Shown: positions 34,044 through 45,712 of the stretch, piece after piece | Layout: each line of letters begins with the position of its first letter | How positions within the stretch are numbered: the stretch's first letter is position 1 | Assembly: GCA_024516155.1 (NCBI GenBank) | Contig: JAJJXM010000080.1 | Location: 124,001 to 188,000, forward strand | Origin: Pyronema omphalodes | Taxonomy: Eukaryota; Ascomycota; Pezizomycetes; Pezizales; Pyronemataceae | Direction of reading: 5' to 3' | Length of the DNA stretch: 64,000 nt | The notes under the pieces: generated by a model | What the model was told of the DNA's origin: nothing | Seen by the model: the letters and a program-made list of their open reading frames with translations, nothing else | Database searches by the model: none | Made by a program: the position numbers and the translations under genes

Positions 34044-35796
34044 ATGTCGTTACACGAAAAATCATCATCGTCGGAAATCGAAAAAGGGATCCCAGGAACG
34101 GAATCATTAGAGGGAATACAGGAGGAATGGACGGTTGAAGAAGAGAAGAGGTTGAGGAATAAGATGGATTGGAATATTATTCCGATGGTTACGTTGCTTT
34201 ATTTGTTGTGTTTTTTGGATCGGTGAGTTTTTTTCGGGGGATAGGTTCTGGGGAACTGGGAGGGAATTTTGAGGGATGGGGCTGATGAAAGATACGTAGG
34301 GCGAATATTGGAAATGCGAGGATCCAGGGAATGCAACAAGATCTTGGATTAGGTGGGTTTCGGTTTAATTGGGCATTGACGATATTCTATATTCCATATC
34401 TTCTGTAAGTCAAGTCCTAACCTCCTCCTCATACTCTAGCGATTCCTCTCCATATCCCGCAATGTTTCCCCTCAATACATGACCATCACCATCTGCTAAC
34501 CCCCACCAGCTTCGAAGTCCCCTCCAACATCCTCCTCAAGCTCGTCGGCGCCAAAATCTTCATTCCCTTCCTGGTATTCGGCTTCGGCTTCTGTTCCCTA
34601 GCCTGTTCCTTCGTCACCACTCACACACATCTCTACGTCGCCCGTGCATTTCTCGGATTATTCGAAGGAGGAACCATGCCCGGCATAGCCTTCTTCCTCT
34701 CCAACTTCTACCGTCGCGGGGAACTAATGTTCCGTATCGGATTCTTCATCTCGGCCTCCTCCATGAGCGGGGCGTTTGGTGGTTTATTAGCCACCGGCCT
34801 AGCCAGAATTCCTCGTTGGGGTACAGCCGCCACTCCTATGCACGACTGGCGCAACATCTTTTTCTTCGAAGGTCTAGCAACCATGGTGATAGCAGTGATC
34901 TGTTACTTCTTCATGCAAAACTCGCCCTCCTCCTCCTCTTTTCTCTCCCCCCGAGAAAAATGGATCGCAACCGAAAGAATCCGACGCGAGCACCTAGAAG
35001 ATGCAGCAGAGAAAACTAAACTCGTACATATTAAACGAGGAATCCTGAATATTAATAACTGGCTCTGTGCCGCGGGATTCTTTTTTAATAACGTCTCTGT
35101 TCAGAGCTTTAGTTTGTTTATGCCGACGATTCTAAGGGATCTGGGTTGGACCGCTACTAAGGCTCAGCTTTATACTGTCCCCCCCTATGTCGTGGCTGCC
35201 GCTTGGAGTATCGGTATCTCCTGGGTTAGTGATCGGTATAAGAAGCGGGGTTTATTTGCGATGGGTCATGCACTGATGGCCGCGTTTGGTTATGCCCTGC
35301 TGAGAACTATGACGAAACCTACGTTGAAGTATATGTCGGTTTTCTTTGCCGCGGTGGGTTGTTACCCGCTGGGTCCTATCTTTTTGAGCTGGGGATTAAA
35401 TAGTCAGTCCCCCGTCCTTCGTCCTTCTCTTACCCCCCCCCCCCCCATATGAGATATGGGATACAGGATACGAAATTCTAACCCCAACCAGATGCAGCCG
35501 GCCCAACAGTCCGTGCAGTTTCCTCGGGCTTTATAGTATCCATAGGAACCCTGGGTAGTATCGTTGCTACTTGGACTTACATGCCCTGGGATGCACCGAA
35601 ATATAATGCGGGACATTCAATCAATATCGCTGCCCAGGGAATCGCCGCGTTGATATCGGTGGCGGGAATCTTTTATATCAAGTGGGAGAATAGGAAACGA
35701 GAAAGAGGTGGGAGGGATTATAGAACGGAAGGTTTGACCGAGGTGGAAATTGGGAAATTGGGATATAGAGCGCCGGGTTTTAGGTATATGGAGTAA
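34044..35796 (+). CDS. MFS transporter, anion:cation symporter type
   Basis: Four exons: 34044..34222, 34300..34404, 34510..35402, 35492..35796; about 493 aa. The frame and the family motifs are restored at each join (FLDR-ANIGNAR, IPYLL-FEVPSN, SWGLN-NAAGPT). The cytosolic N-terminus with EEEKRLRNKMDWNIIPM, then the DRANIGNARI motif, FEVPSN and the TM4-5 region FLGLFEGGTMPGIAFFLSNFY, are typical of the fungal ACS family (Dal5/Tna1/Vht1-like), which takes up organic anions and vitamins with protons. The second half has ISWVSDRYKKRG (motif A-like) and about six further membrane spans. Substrate cannot be read from sequence. Intron 3 contains a 15-17 nt poly-C run. The gene is isolated, with repeats downstream. 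Confidence 0.9.
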
Positions 35797-36770
35797 CTGT
35801 ATCACTGGGGGGGGGGGGGGGGGGGGGGAAGTGCAAAGGGATACCTGCGAAAGAGCCGGTGGGATAAATCATAATACCAAAGGATTATGGCAAGAGATTG
35901 GTATATCCCGGATGGCATTTGTAGTGGGTTATGGATAATGAATAAATTACGATATCATGTGGAAATGTTTACGGTGGGTTTTAGTTTTTTTTTTTGTATA
36001 CATATGTAGTTTTAACCTTGTATGTAAATCACTGCAAGATTCAGTTCCGACTACTGGAAATTGGAATTGAACTTTTATGATATAATTCCTCGCGGTTTAT
36101 ACGACAGACAGGCTATGATAGGTTTGATGGAAACTAAACTCCTCGGCTATTTAAGTACTATTATCTGTACATTTAATCCAAGATCGGTACAATAACGCAT
36201 GGATGGAATTTATGTATGAGAAGATGAGGGGACGTCACTTTGAGTACCTTTGCTCTGTAGCAGCTTGGGCGGGCCACGGGATCCGCTAAGCGCGGCAGCG
36301 TCATCGTGACTTAAGCGAGACGAGTTTTGCGTAGCCTATCCTATCCTATCCTATCCCATCTTATTCACTATCCATCACCTTGAGCCCACAACTCCTTGGA
36401 ACTGGGGTGTATTTCGTTTGCCCACATCATTTCCATTTTTTCTTTGCAGTTTTTTTTTTTTGAACTCGTAAACGACGACGATGATGCAGATGATGCAGAT
36501 CCCTTTTCTTAACAAAGACAAAAAAACAAAACTAAACAGTTTTAATTTTTACCTACCTACCTACCTATGTATATATACATGTTACTTTAGTTTAGCTTGG
36601 ATCATGGCGGATCACTTGTTAATGACCAGAACGGGTGGGTGTAGGTAGCCTTGCGCGCTGTGCATGTGTTTTACTGGGTTGCGAATTGAATAAGCGACTG
36701 GAGGCTGTTGCAGATAATGGAAATGGAAATGGATGGCAGTGGAGCATGAATGCATGAATGCATGATTCAT

Positions 36771-36973
36771 TGGAGGACTTCCCGTCGCTCTATAGCAACG
36801 GACGTGAGAGTCCATTTCACCACGAAAATATTTTTTCTATAGAACGCGAATAGAGCACTAGGATAGACAGGGGGGTCCCTACCCCCCTGTCTATTCAGAT
36901 TTTCTATTGCTATCGAATAGGTGAAGTTGAAGTTGTTCTATCCACCCCTAATAGAGCGACGGGAAGTCCTCCA
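36771..36973. mobile_element. MITE-like element with 23-bp perfect terminal inverted repeats
   Basis: The 23 bases at 36771-36793 (TGGAGGACTTCCCGTCGC...) recur as an exact reverse complement at 36951-36973. The 203-bp element has no open frame. Its centre has a perfect 13-bp hairpin (36863-36875 ATAGACAGGGGGG against 36882-36894) with a 6-nt loop. Size, long perfect TIRs and lack of coding capacity fit a non-autonomous DNA transposon. A target-site duplication is not clear (flanks ...TTCAT and TTCTC...). Confidence 0.75.
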
Positions 36974-37540
36974 TTCTCGGCAGGGAGGGGAGGGGAGCGT
37001 TTATTGCTGCAAACTGAAAGCAGTACAAGTATCTAGGCTCACGAGAATTTATGAAGATAGTTACACAATAATCATATCGTAGCTATTCTGGTGTCTGTAG
37101 TGTAGGACAAGGCTAAGGATTTATACAAGACGAGCGGCTCGAAACAAGAGTTAGAGCTTCGACGAGACTAGATTTCCACGAGACGAGACGTCTCGAGAAT
37201 TTTCGAGAATTGTATATTCTATACCATTATGCCCCATCAAGTCGGTTATGTATTTTTTCCTTTCCCTTGACGTTGCTGAGGAATACTCCAGCAATCTGGC
37301 TTAGTTTATATTAGGCCTAGATGGGAATATATACTCGCTAACTATATACTCGCTAACTATGGTCATCCAGCTAGTCAGCTACGTGCTACGTGCTACCACT
37401 ATGGTACGTCTGATACCCCCATGGCTAGTACTCAGTGACTCGCTTGATATAAAACGGACGAGGAGCGGCTACTGGTTACGATGTCCGGTGTCCGATGTCG
37501 CTTTATGGAACTGGTAACAGCCCACAGCAGCCCACTCCAG

Positions 37541-37787
37541 CCCACGCCAAGCCAGGCGAAGTGAAGCGAGGTGAAGCGGGGTTATGGTGAATAGTATCAA
37601 TAGTACATTCTCATTTTTTTACAAAAGAGGATTTTGCAAAAAATAAACCAAAAATCGAAAATTCAAAAGTAGAAAAAAAAAATAAATCCAAATCAAAATT
37701 AGAAAAAAAATGAAACAACAAAAAAAACCAACAAAACAACAAAACAAAATGAATACCGTAATACCACGCATCATGTTACAGACTGTA
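37541..37787. repeat. Dispersed repeat, copy 1
   Basis: Starts CCCACGCCAAGC, passes through GTGAAGCGAGGTGAAGCG, TAGTACATTCTCATTTTTTT and an A-rich middle, and ends near CATGTTACAGACTGTA. Copy 2 is at 39421-39670 in the same orientation. The A-rich middle varies in length between copies. Confidence 0.75.
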
Positions 37788-38965
37788 TTTCCTGTAGTTG
37801 TTTTTTTTTTCTTGTAGTTTTTGTTTTTTTGCTGCACTCGCAGATACCTTTTCTTAACAAAAACAAAAAGCCAAAGAAAAAGTTACTTGTAATTTTTACC
37901 AACCCAGCTAGTCGCTCGTCCAAGTTCTAACTTATGTACTGATACAAAGCATATCTATAAAGTCAAACAAGCGAGGAATCACTAGGAATCACTAGGAATC
38001 ACTATCACTAAAGACATGATGAAACAGGAATACAAGACAAAAGTGGAGGTGGACGAATGTATTCATTGAGAACGATAGTACGCGTCTACTGAGGGAGATA
38101 CATATACCGAATATATAAGGGCGGCCAAGACACCGAAACTCTATGTATGTACATAGGCGACTTTTGATAGATGTTTGGACAGTTTTTTGTGTGCCATGAG
38201 GGTCAAGTTTGGTCATTTACATAGCACTCATCTGACCCTAACCCCCCCCCCCCCCCCCGCCACTAACGGAGACGAATTAAAGGCTGGCTAAAGCATTGGT
38301 AGAGCAGAAGTTATCAAGGTGCGTTTTGACCTTTTGCGTGTAAATATCAAGCTCCTGTACAGCTGTGCTAAATTATGATAATGAATATCATGACAACCAG
38401 GCTTCGGCACGAGAAAAGTTAAAAGTCAAAAGTCAAAGGTTATCGGGATGCGGGATGCGGGATGCGGGAATAATGGGGAATAACAGGTGACAAGAAATCT
38501 TAAATTTCATCACTACACATCCTCACGAGTCGCCGTTTATCTCAAGTTGAGCATTTTATGATTTCTATAACTTCTTTCCATGCAAGATGTTTTTAACTAA
38601 ATACAAGCACTGTTACACTCCAAACCTGCTATCATCCATACATGATTAACCGTAAAGAAATAACTCAGTCGTGGTTATTGATTCACTAGCCATGATGTGT
38701 GTCGAGTAGTTGGTGGGTGTCGATGTTGATGTTGATGTTGATAGTAAGCTGGGGTTTGGTAATGGATTCTGGGTTTTTGGGTTTGGTTTTTTGGTTATGG
38801 TTTTTGGATTTTTGGTTGTTGATTTGTTGATTTGTAGATTCAGGAAAGATAAAAGCAGAGAAAGGTGAAGACAAAAGGAAACAGAAGAAAGACAAAACAG
38901 AACAGAAGAAAAAGAAAAATAAAAGAGAAAATGGTCGAAATAGAGGAACGAAGGAGTTTCTGCGG

Positions 38966-39410
38966 GAGGATGCTCGGTGGAGGATGCTCGGTGGAGGGTG
39001 CTCGGTGTAAGGTGCTCGGTGCAGAGAGCGGTAGACAGCGTTAGAAGCAAAGCAAAACCAAAAACCGCAGCATCCGCAACACCTGCAACACCCGCAAACC
39101 CCGCAACAGTCACAGCAACTATAATTTCCTTTCCTGCAGTACTTTCCCCGCCGCAATACGAGCCGACCTTGACTTGCCTTGATTTGCTTTCAATCTTATG
39201 GTGATTAATGTATATTATGTAGCAGTTGACGGTTTATAAATGCTTTATGACTTATATGTACTCTTTTTAACTCGAACCGCTAAGCGAAGCGAAGCCGAGT
39301 GGGGTGCAGCGAAGCCGAGTGGGCTTAAGCGAAGCCGACTGCGGTGAAGCAAAGCCGAGTGCGGTGAAGCGAAGCCGAAGAAACGAAGCAGAGCCAAAGA
39401 AACGAAGCGA
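38966..39410. repeat. Adjacent minisatellites (15-bp and GAAGC-type)
   Basis: Positions 38966-39028 hold about four copies of a 15-bp unit like GGAGGATGCTCGGT. Positions 39281-39410 hold degenerate copies of GAAGCGAAGCCGAGTG(G/C)GG(T/C). The second block leads directly into dispersed-repeat copy 2. Confidence 0.75.
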
Positions 39411-39420
39411 AACCGACTAG

Positions 39421-39670
39421 CCCACGCCAAGCTAGGGGAAGTCAAGCGAAATGAAGCGAGGTGAAGCGATGTGAATAGTATCACTAGTACATTCTCATTT
39501 TTTTTTTACAAAATAGGATGTTGAAAAAAATAAAACAAAAAATGAAAAAAAATCAAAAGTAGAAAAGTAGAAAAGTAGAAAAGCAGAAAAGCAGAAAAGC
39601 AGAAAAAATTGAAACAACAACAAAAAAAAAAATGAATACCGTAATACCCCGCGACATGTTACAGACTGTA
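39421..39670. repeat. Dispersed repeat, copy 2
   Basis: Direct copy of 37541-37787. The shared landmarks are CCCACGCCAAGC, GAATAGTATCA, AGTACATTCTCATTTTTTT, AATGAATACCGTAATACC and CATGTTACAGACTGTA. The two copies are 1.9 kb apart in tandem orientation. Confidence 0.75.
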
Positions 39671-41064
39671 AGGTAGATAGAGAGAGGGTATATGCAAGAA
39701 GGCTGACATTATGACTTAGACGGATCAAATGGATTATCGCTACATTGGGCCTTGCAGCTTTTCGGCATCGGTACGGCGTTGAGAGTAGCAAGTAACGAGC
39801 ATGTAAAAAGTAAAGAAAATTTAAGGTCACGTGAGGAAATAGGTAGTGACTATATACAGGCCAGAAACCAGAGCTATGTAAGAATCATAATGGTACCTGC
39901 ATCACGCATACATACCCTGGTTTAGTTACTAACAGTCTAACACTTAGAAACACTATTGTGTAAAACTACAGTAATCCACAGAAAGAAAGGAAAAAAGTGG
40001 AATAAAAATCACCCGCCTCATCATCATCTGCAAACCAAAAAAGAAATCAGAAGGAAGTAACGGATTTTGATAAGATACACTCCAGTTTCTAGAAGGGCTG
40101 GTTCTGGGTTCTGGTTATGGGTCATGGAGCATGGAGCATGGAGCATGGAGCATAGGATTGGATTGGATATTCTATCGTTTCGCTTAGCGGATCGCGGTTT
40201 TTGCTATTGCTGTTGCTATTGCTTACTTCAGCCACCAACCGCCAGCCGCCAGCCGCCAGTAGTAAAGCAGCCAGTAGTAAAGCAGTACTCGTACATACCA
40301 GGCTGTTCCTATATAGGCCGATTCCAAGTGACTTTGTATGTTGACTCGGTACTCGATTTTCTCGTCCCAGACACTTTTCTCAGTCCTGCTCGGCAACCCA
40401 ACCCGTTTTATACAACCATAAACTGGATTGCGTATGATATGTTGCTGTTTAATTTACTCTTTACTCTTTTCTTGTTTTTGTTTTGTTTTGGTAATTGATT
40501 TATTAATTGATTTATTGGTTTATTTTATCTAAGGAAGTCGGGGGCCGGGGGCGGGATGTGGAAAATAGAAAAAATAGAAAAATGGCATCGTGGAGGATAC
40601 ATAATACATACTGGAGGATACATACATAGTGGAGGATACATAATACATACTGAAGGATATGCCGGTACTCAATTTCCACCACTCAGCTCGGGTCGGTTAT
40701 TAAAAAACCATGACCTCATGCATCCCCGACACAAGCCTCCCTCCCACACTACAAACGAAACAATAATCCCGAAGACTACTATATATCTGCCCCCATGCAA
40801 ACTCTCTTCCTCCTGCTCTTCCTCCTCAATCACCCCCAATAATCCACACTAGCTCTAGCTCTAGATCAGCAGCAGTATATACCACCGAAGAAACTCCACT
40901 CAGTCGATTCTTGAAACTCGGCAAACTTTATTTTTTACCTGTAAGAATCATTACCAGAGTATGTAGGAACGAATTCATATCTAACTTGATTAGACATATC
41001 CCCCCTGAAGAGGATGGAATATATAAATATCTTGAAAATTCGTCTGCAGATTTAGCCCTTAGGA

Positions 41065-41120
41065 TTTGGTCTTTGGTCTTTGGTCTTTGGTCTTTGGTCT
41101 TTGGTCTTTGGTCTTTGGTC
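41065..41120. repeat. Heptamer microsatellite (TTTGGTC)8
   Basis: Eight exact copies of TTTGGTC. No telomere relation is implied. Confidence 0.95.
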
Positions 41121-41666
41121 TTTTAACACTCCAAAGTTCAAACTGGGCCGGTATATATATAAGAAGTTTTACGGTTTTAAATAAGAAGTGAAGCCATGCT
41201 AGCACATTTCAGCACACACGCATTATTGTTACCTTTGGTGTTGCGACTTGTGCGGATGATATTAGTACAGAGTAGAGGGTTGAGGTCACGTGAGTGCCTG
41301 GAGATGAGAAGTTGGAGGTGCATACAGACGACGAGATTGTTTGATGAAGGGAGGAAGGGTTTAAGTAGGGGCTTGGGGATGTGGATAAACGTTTTGTGAT
41401 TGTAATATGGCAGGAGCTGTGGGGTGAATTACAAGATCGGGGTGGAAGAAGAATGGGGGTGTTGTGGGGGTTGAAGTCTTGAAGTTTTGGAGATGGAATG
41501 GTGTTTTTTTGGTAGGGGTAGGCGGTGTTGGTTGGGTATTGATGGATTTGTGGTTTGCTTGTCTGTGCTTCCTGATTGCATGAGTGATGTGGTTCGTATA
41601 TTTTGTTAGAGATATGACATCAGGAATCACGGCAGCAATTCTAACTACATATCGATATATCCACAA

Positions 41667-42949
41667 CTATTTCGTCTTCTCCTCTCTTCTCACCACTTCT
41701 TTCTCCTCCATCAAAAACTCCTGTAACCACCCCACAACCCTCGGCGTACCCCCCGGCTTCGTCAAACACTCCACATGCAAAGCCTTCTTCACCACCTCCA
41801 ACTCCCCCCTCAACCCCATCTTCCTCACTACCTCCACAATCCTCCCCGCCTGATCCTCCGGCACCAACTCATCCGCCCCAGCCTGCATAACCAGCACCCT
41901 GCCCCTCCACCCCTTCCTTATAGCCTTCTCCATCGCCACCAGTAGCTCCCACGTATTCCACAAAAATCCTCCCAGATATCTATACGGCAACCATTTCTGC
42001 GGATACACAGCCACCAACATCTCCCCAATACTCACAAACGGAGTCTCCAACAAAACCCCCTTTACCCGTTTCTGTAGCTCCACCGGAGCCTCGGATAAAC
42101 CATGTACCGAGATTCCGCAACCAATGGATTGCCCCCAGAGAATTATATCCGCTGTGGGATATGCTGTGTTTAAATGGGAGAAGATTGTGACTAGATCCTT
42201 TTCAATACCGCGTTGCGATGGGGACCCGGTGGAGTTCCAGTAGCCGCGGTAGGAGGGGATAAGAAGTGTGATTTTCACAGGGGAGGAGGAGAGACGGGAT
42301 AAAACACTTGAGAGCTCTGGGAGACGGGGTGGGGTTGAGGATGCGTTACTGGTGGGGGTTAGTTGAGGCTATGAAATGGTATTGAAGAAAAGAACACGGG
42401 GAGATACCCTTGGAAATAGACTATCACGACCTCTTTTTGGTTTTCATTGACGGTGGGTTTGCTGTTACCACCGACAGTGGCGGATGCGGTAGCAAGGGTT
42501 TTGCCGTCGGAGGTGGTAAGGCTTCCTTCGCTCCATTGGATCCCGCGACAGTAGGCGGCGTAGTCGGAGATCTTTTCTCTACGAGCTCCAGGTGGGATAC
42601 TTGGCATGTAGATTATCCTTGATTGGAATAGCACCATCATTAGACATTTGTAGCTCCATAGTGTTAAGGTGAGGCCGACGAAGACGACTGGGGCAAGAAT
42701 GACCGGGTGGATGGAGGAGAGAGAGAAGTGACGGCCATGGATTCGTGGTAATTGTAGGCTGTTGACAGTAATGGCATGTCGTGATATGGGATATTGATGT
42801 TGTAAATTCGGAGAGCTGTGGATATGGAGACGTTGCGTTGTGCGGGGAAGAGCTCGAAAAGCTCGGAACATCGTGAAGCTTCGACCGGCGTTGCTAGCGA
42901 CGCGTCTTGGGATGCAACGTTGACGCGTGACGCAATTTTTGGCCGCCAT
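41667..42949 (-). CDS. Alpha/beta hydrolase (BEM46-like)
   Basis: Exons 42949..42408 and 42348..41667, about 407 aa, with a 59-nt intron (GTATCT...CACCAG; branch CTAAC). The join reads YFQG-NASSTPPRLPEL, a hallmark of this fungal hydrolase family. The nucleophile elbow is G-Q-S-I-G with Ser 255, the likely acid is D340 in QAGADELVP, and the His is H372 in KALHVECL; together they form a full catalytic triad. A hydrophobic segment at about residues 80-105 (IHPVILAPVVFVGLTLTLW) suggests a membrane anchor, and the Arg-rich N-terminus could be a mitochondrial presequence. A second in-frame Met at residue 27 (MFRAFRALPR) is an alternative start. The substrate is unknown. The gene is convergent with nothing close and lies 950 bp from the divergent PAM2 gene. 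Confidence 0.88.
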
Positions 42950-43899
42950 CTAAAAAAATGCTTAATGTTTTAGTACAAAAAACTATAATTACATTCAATA
43001 TGCTTTCATAATTTTTAAAATAAGATTGTCGAACCCAAGCTTTTCTGGATGTGTTTTGCGGTGCTCATGCACACACCGTTTTGACGCATTCTCTCTGCAT
43101 ATGATATCACTCGATGAAATCAATAGTCCGAAGTGTAATATTTTTCCATCCGCCTTTTTCCCAAGCAAGACATTCAGAAGTTCGATTAGTTATGAAAAAC
43201 GTTAACAGAGTTTTAAAGAATCCCTTAAAGTGAGTAAGTCACAGGTTCAGCAACGTTATTACGGTATGCCTTACTGTAAAGCTGCCTTAGTCCTGACGCT
43301 GCTGCATGATTCTCGCTTCATAGCTTTTGACGGGCTGGTGGTTGTCCGTCCTCTTTACCGTTCTCGTAATTTACAATCACGTGAGCCAAGGATTATACCA
43401 CGTGAGCCAAGAGAAGTACTGCTACAGTTCTACCTAACGGTAAGCAAGCTCGGCCGCCGAAGTGAAGCAGCAACACTAAGACTGAAGGCGAATATTTGAA
43501 TAACCCTAGTCCACTACACTCCACGTCCATTCTTATAGATCCATAGCAAGCCGTATCTCTATTTTCTTTCATCCCTCACCTCCACTTCCTTCACACTACC
43601 CTTGGAGATCTCAACCGACAACAACACCATTCCACCTTCTTCTCCAAGCCCACACCCGTTCTCAGATACTCTCAATCTCAATCAACTCCTCACAATTTTT
43701 GGCACATCTCAAACTCCTCATAAATCAGTCTCTACCTTGCAAAAGAATTCAACAGGCCCCCTAAAGCCACATCGTCGTCGAATTCTTTGTTGAAACGGTA
43801 ACCTTCACCCCACCCCCCCTTCCCACCCCCCTCGGGGCATCTAAGCGATACCACCGATACACACTGATACAACCCTTTACTAACGTACTATATCCAGCG
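42950..43899. promoter_or_regulatory. Divergent intergenic region with a duplicated E-box element
   Basis: Separates the hydrolase (minus) from the PAM2 gene (plus). The 13-mer CACGTGAGCCAAG occurs at 43378-43390 and again at 43399-43411, 21 bp apart (two helical turns), each with an E-box CACGTG. A likely 5'-UTR intron of the downstream gene runs from GTAACC (about 43798) to ATATCCAG (about 43897). No gene is accepted here. Confidence 0.5.
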
Positions 43900-45048
43900 A
43901 TGACTTCCGCTTCAGGACCTTTCGACAAGTTTGCGAGACCTAGACCTCGTAGAAGTCTCAACCCAACAGCTGCCGAGTTTGTTCCAAGCTCCGCCAATGA
44001 ACCTCATCACAGCGATAGCGAATCTGAAAGATATGAAAGGGCGGATGATGCGTCTTCTCACTCGTCTCGTAACTCCGACCTCCACAACTATCTTGGATCT
44101 GCCTTTGAAGAATCCTCCGTCTCTGACTCCGGGTACTCTGCATACGACAATTGTTATGATGAACATGCTCTCGAAGAGGGTCTTCTTCTCAGAGATCCCC
44201 CAAACTCAATCAACACCGAGTATGCCAACGATGCGGATTGCTTCCATGGTCCGAGTGGGCTTGAATCCCAGTATCATGTTCACCCTCAGGTCATTGTAGC
44301 GGGGGATCTTGATCAAAAGCTTCATCCCTGTCGGCATGGTAATAAATCCATTTGGAGGCCCCTAGATCATCCCAATGAAACCGGTTCCCGTACTTCAAAA
44401 GTTGAAAAGCAGTGCTCGATCCGTGGAGTTGTGATACCGCAGACCGGCATTGATGATGTCTCCTGGGAATCCGAATTTCAGAGTTACCTGGAGAGTCGTT
44501 CTGAGTTGACTACACCATGGGAAAGAGACTTTGAGGAGCTTGCTTTGGGCATCCACCAGATCACTGACGAAATCGAAAGCATTGCACGCCACCGGGCCGA
44601 ATACGATGCCGAGATTCAACATCTGCTGGACTCCCGGCAGACCATGGATGAATTTCAAACTGAAAGGCTCTACGAATTGACTGATCGGTTTTGGCGGTTG
44701 GTGCCGGATGTGGAGGAGTATAAAAGTCTATTGGAAGGAGATGGACGAGGGAGACCACTAAACTGGCAGATAAATGCACAGCTGGCGGCATTATGTGATG
44801 CTATTCATCGGTTGAGGGACGAACAACAAAGGATGGGCCAGAGACATACGAGAAGTTCTCGGGCGTTTGAAAATGCCACCCGGGAGCTGAGGGATGTTGT
44901 GGATGATGTTTCGCTGGCTATGGATATTACTCGTATGAGGCCGACTGTGGATTATGACGTTACTGAGGACATTACAAGTCATCTGGAGAACTCAACATTG
45001 GATGATGTTTATGAAATTGACAGAGATGTCCGAAGTAAGTCTGTTTAA
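43900..45048 (+). CDS. PAM2-motif coiled-coil protein, otherwise unknown
   Basis: Single coding exon, 382 aa, starting right after a likely 5'-UTR intron. Residues 18-30 read RSLNPTAAEFVPS. This matches the PAM2 consensus L-N-x-x-A-x-E-F-x-P, which binds the MLLE domain of poly(A)-binding protein (family knowledge). The next 160 residues are Ser/Asp/Glu-rich and probably disordered. From about 195 to 350 the protein is helical with likely coiled coils (ELALGIHQITDEIESIARHR, LCDAIHRLRDEQQRM). No enzymatic domain is seen. A role in mRNA handling with Pab1 is a reasonable inference from the motif alone. No ATG exists in the upstream frame, so this start is preferred. Confidence 0.8.
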   Translation: MTSASGPFDKFARPRPRRSLNPTAAEFVPSSANEPHHSDSESERYERADDASSHSSRNSDLHNYLGSAFEESSVSDSGYSAYDNCYDEHALEEGLLLRDPPNSINTEYANDADCFHGPSGLESQYHVHPQVIVAGDLDQKLHPCRHGNKSIWRPLDHPNETGSRTSKVEKQCSIRGVVIPQTGIDDVSWESEFQSYLESRSELTTPWERDFEELALGIHQITDEIESIARHRAEYDAEIQHLLDSRQTMDEFQTERLYELTDRFWRLVPDVEEYKSLLEGDGRGRPLNWQINAQLAALCDAIHRLRDEQQRMGQRHTRSSRAFENATRELRDVVDDVSLAMDITRMRPTVDYDVTEDITSHLENSTLDDVYEIDRDVRSKSV

Positions 45049-45712
45049 TGGGGACACTATATATGTGTTACGGTATACAGCGAAAAGGAGGGTTAATTAT
45101 TGAAGGTATTTGTTGAAGTTATAATATTTTATGAAGCAGCGGTTATACGCTATGTATGGTTCAAGGAAGTTCTTATTATTGATATGAGGGAGAGGATTAT
45201 GCTCCAAGTTTTGATGTTTCTATACCACTGTTATTTTCTTTTTCTGGAGGAAGTCTTTATACCAATGTATTTAATTAGTGGATTTAATGTCTAATGCAGT
45301 GTTGGCTTGTAAGTTTACTCATCATTTTTCTTACGTGAACGTGAAATAAACTGAATACAACAGCTTCCTGTTGTGGAAGATTGTATGTGTGTCCTACACC
45401 GTAAGCAATCATGCCAAGGGCCAACATAAAGTGACACACCATTCATGATACCACAAATTGCTCCTCCTCACCGTTTTACTCGAATTTCTCAGCCAGAATT
45501 CCTTATTAGGACACAATTTTTATGTTCAAAAGCATGAACAAAGCAGTGCATAAAGTATTGCATTTATATCACTTATAGCTTCAAAACGATAATCAAAAAG
45601 ATGAAGCATAAAAGATATCAATTCAAGCCACAAGACTAAATACACCCTTCCTCCCCAAAGCAACCAGTATTAAGACCGGAGATTCAACTCCTAACCCCCA
45701 CACAACAACCAT
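45049..45712. other. Convergent 3' intergenic region
   Basis: AT-rich DNA between two converging genes (PAM2 and carboxyltransferase). It should hold both 3' UTRs. No gene, repeat or hairpin of note. Confidence 0.6.

Larger units (their letters stand above)
35797..41666. other. 5.9-kb repeat-rich gap
   Basis: No gene accepted. It contains a poly-G run (35811), CCTAT repeats near 36333-36352, a MITE-like element (36771-36973), two related A-rich blocks (37541-37787 and 39421-39670), a poly-C run (38243), 15-bp and GAAGC minisatellites (38966-39410), ATGGAGC repeats (40122-40152), a GGAGGATACATA repeat (40591-40660) and a TTTGGTC heptamer array (41065-41120). Minus-strand frames at 38646-39156 are low-complexity. 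Confidence 0.55.

Noticed and set aside
38646..39156. Two overlapping ~155-codon minus-strand frames
   Set aside because: Both are products of minisatellites and A/T-rich tracts in different registers (Cys/Gly or Phe/Ser runs); not gene-like.
41065..41120. Interstitial telomere repeat
   Set aside because: The TTTGGTC heptamer differs from the fungal TTAGGG unit; it is an ordinary microsatellite.
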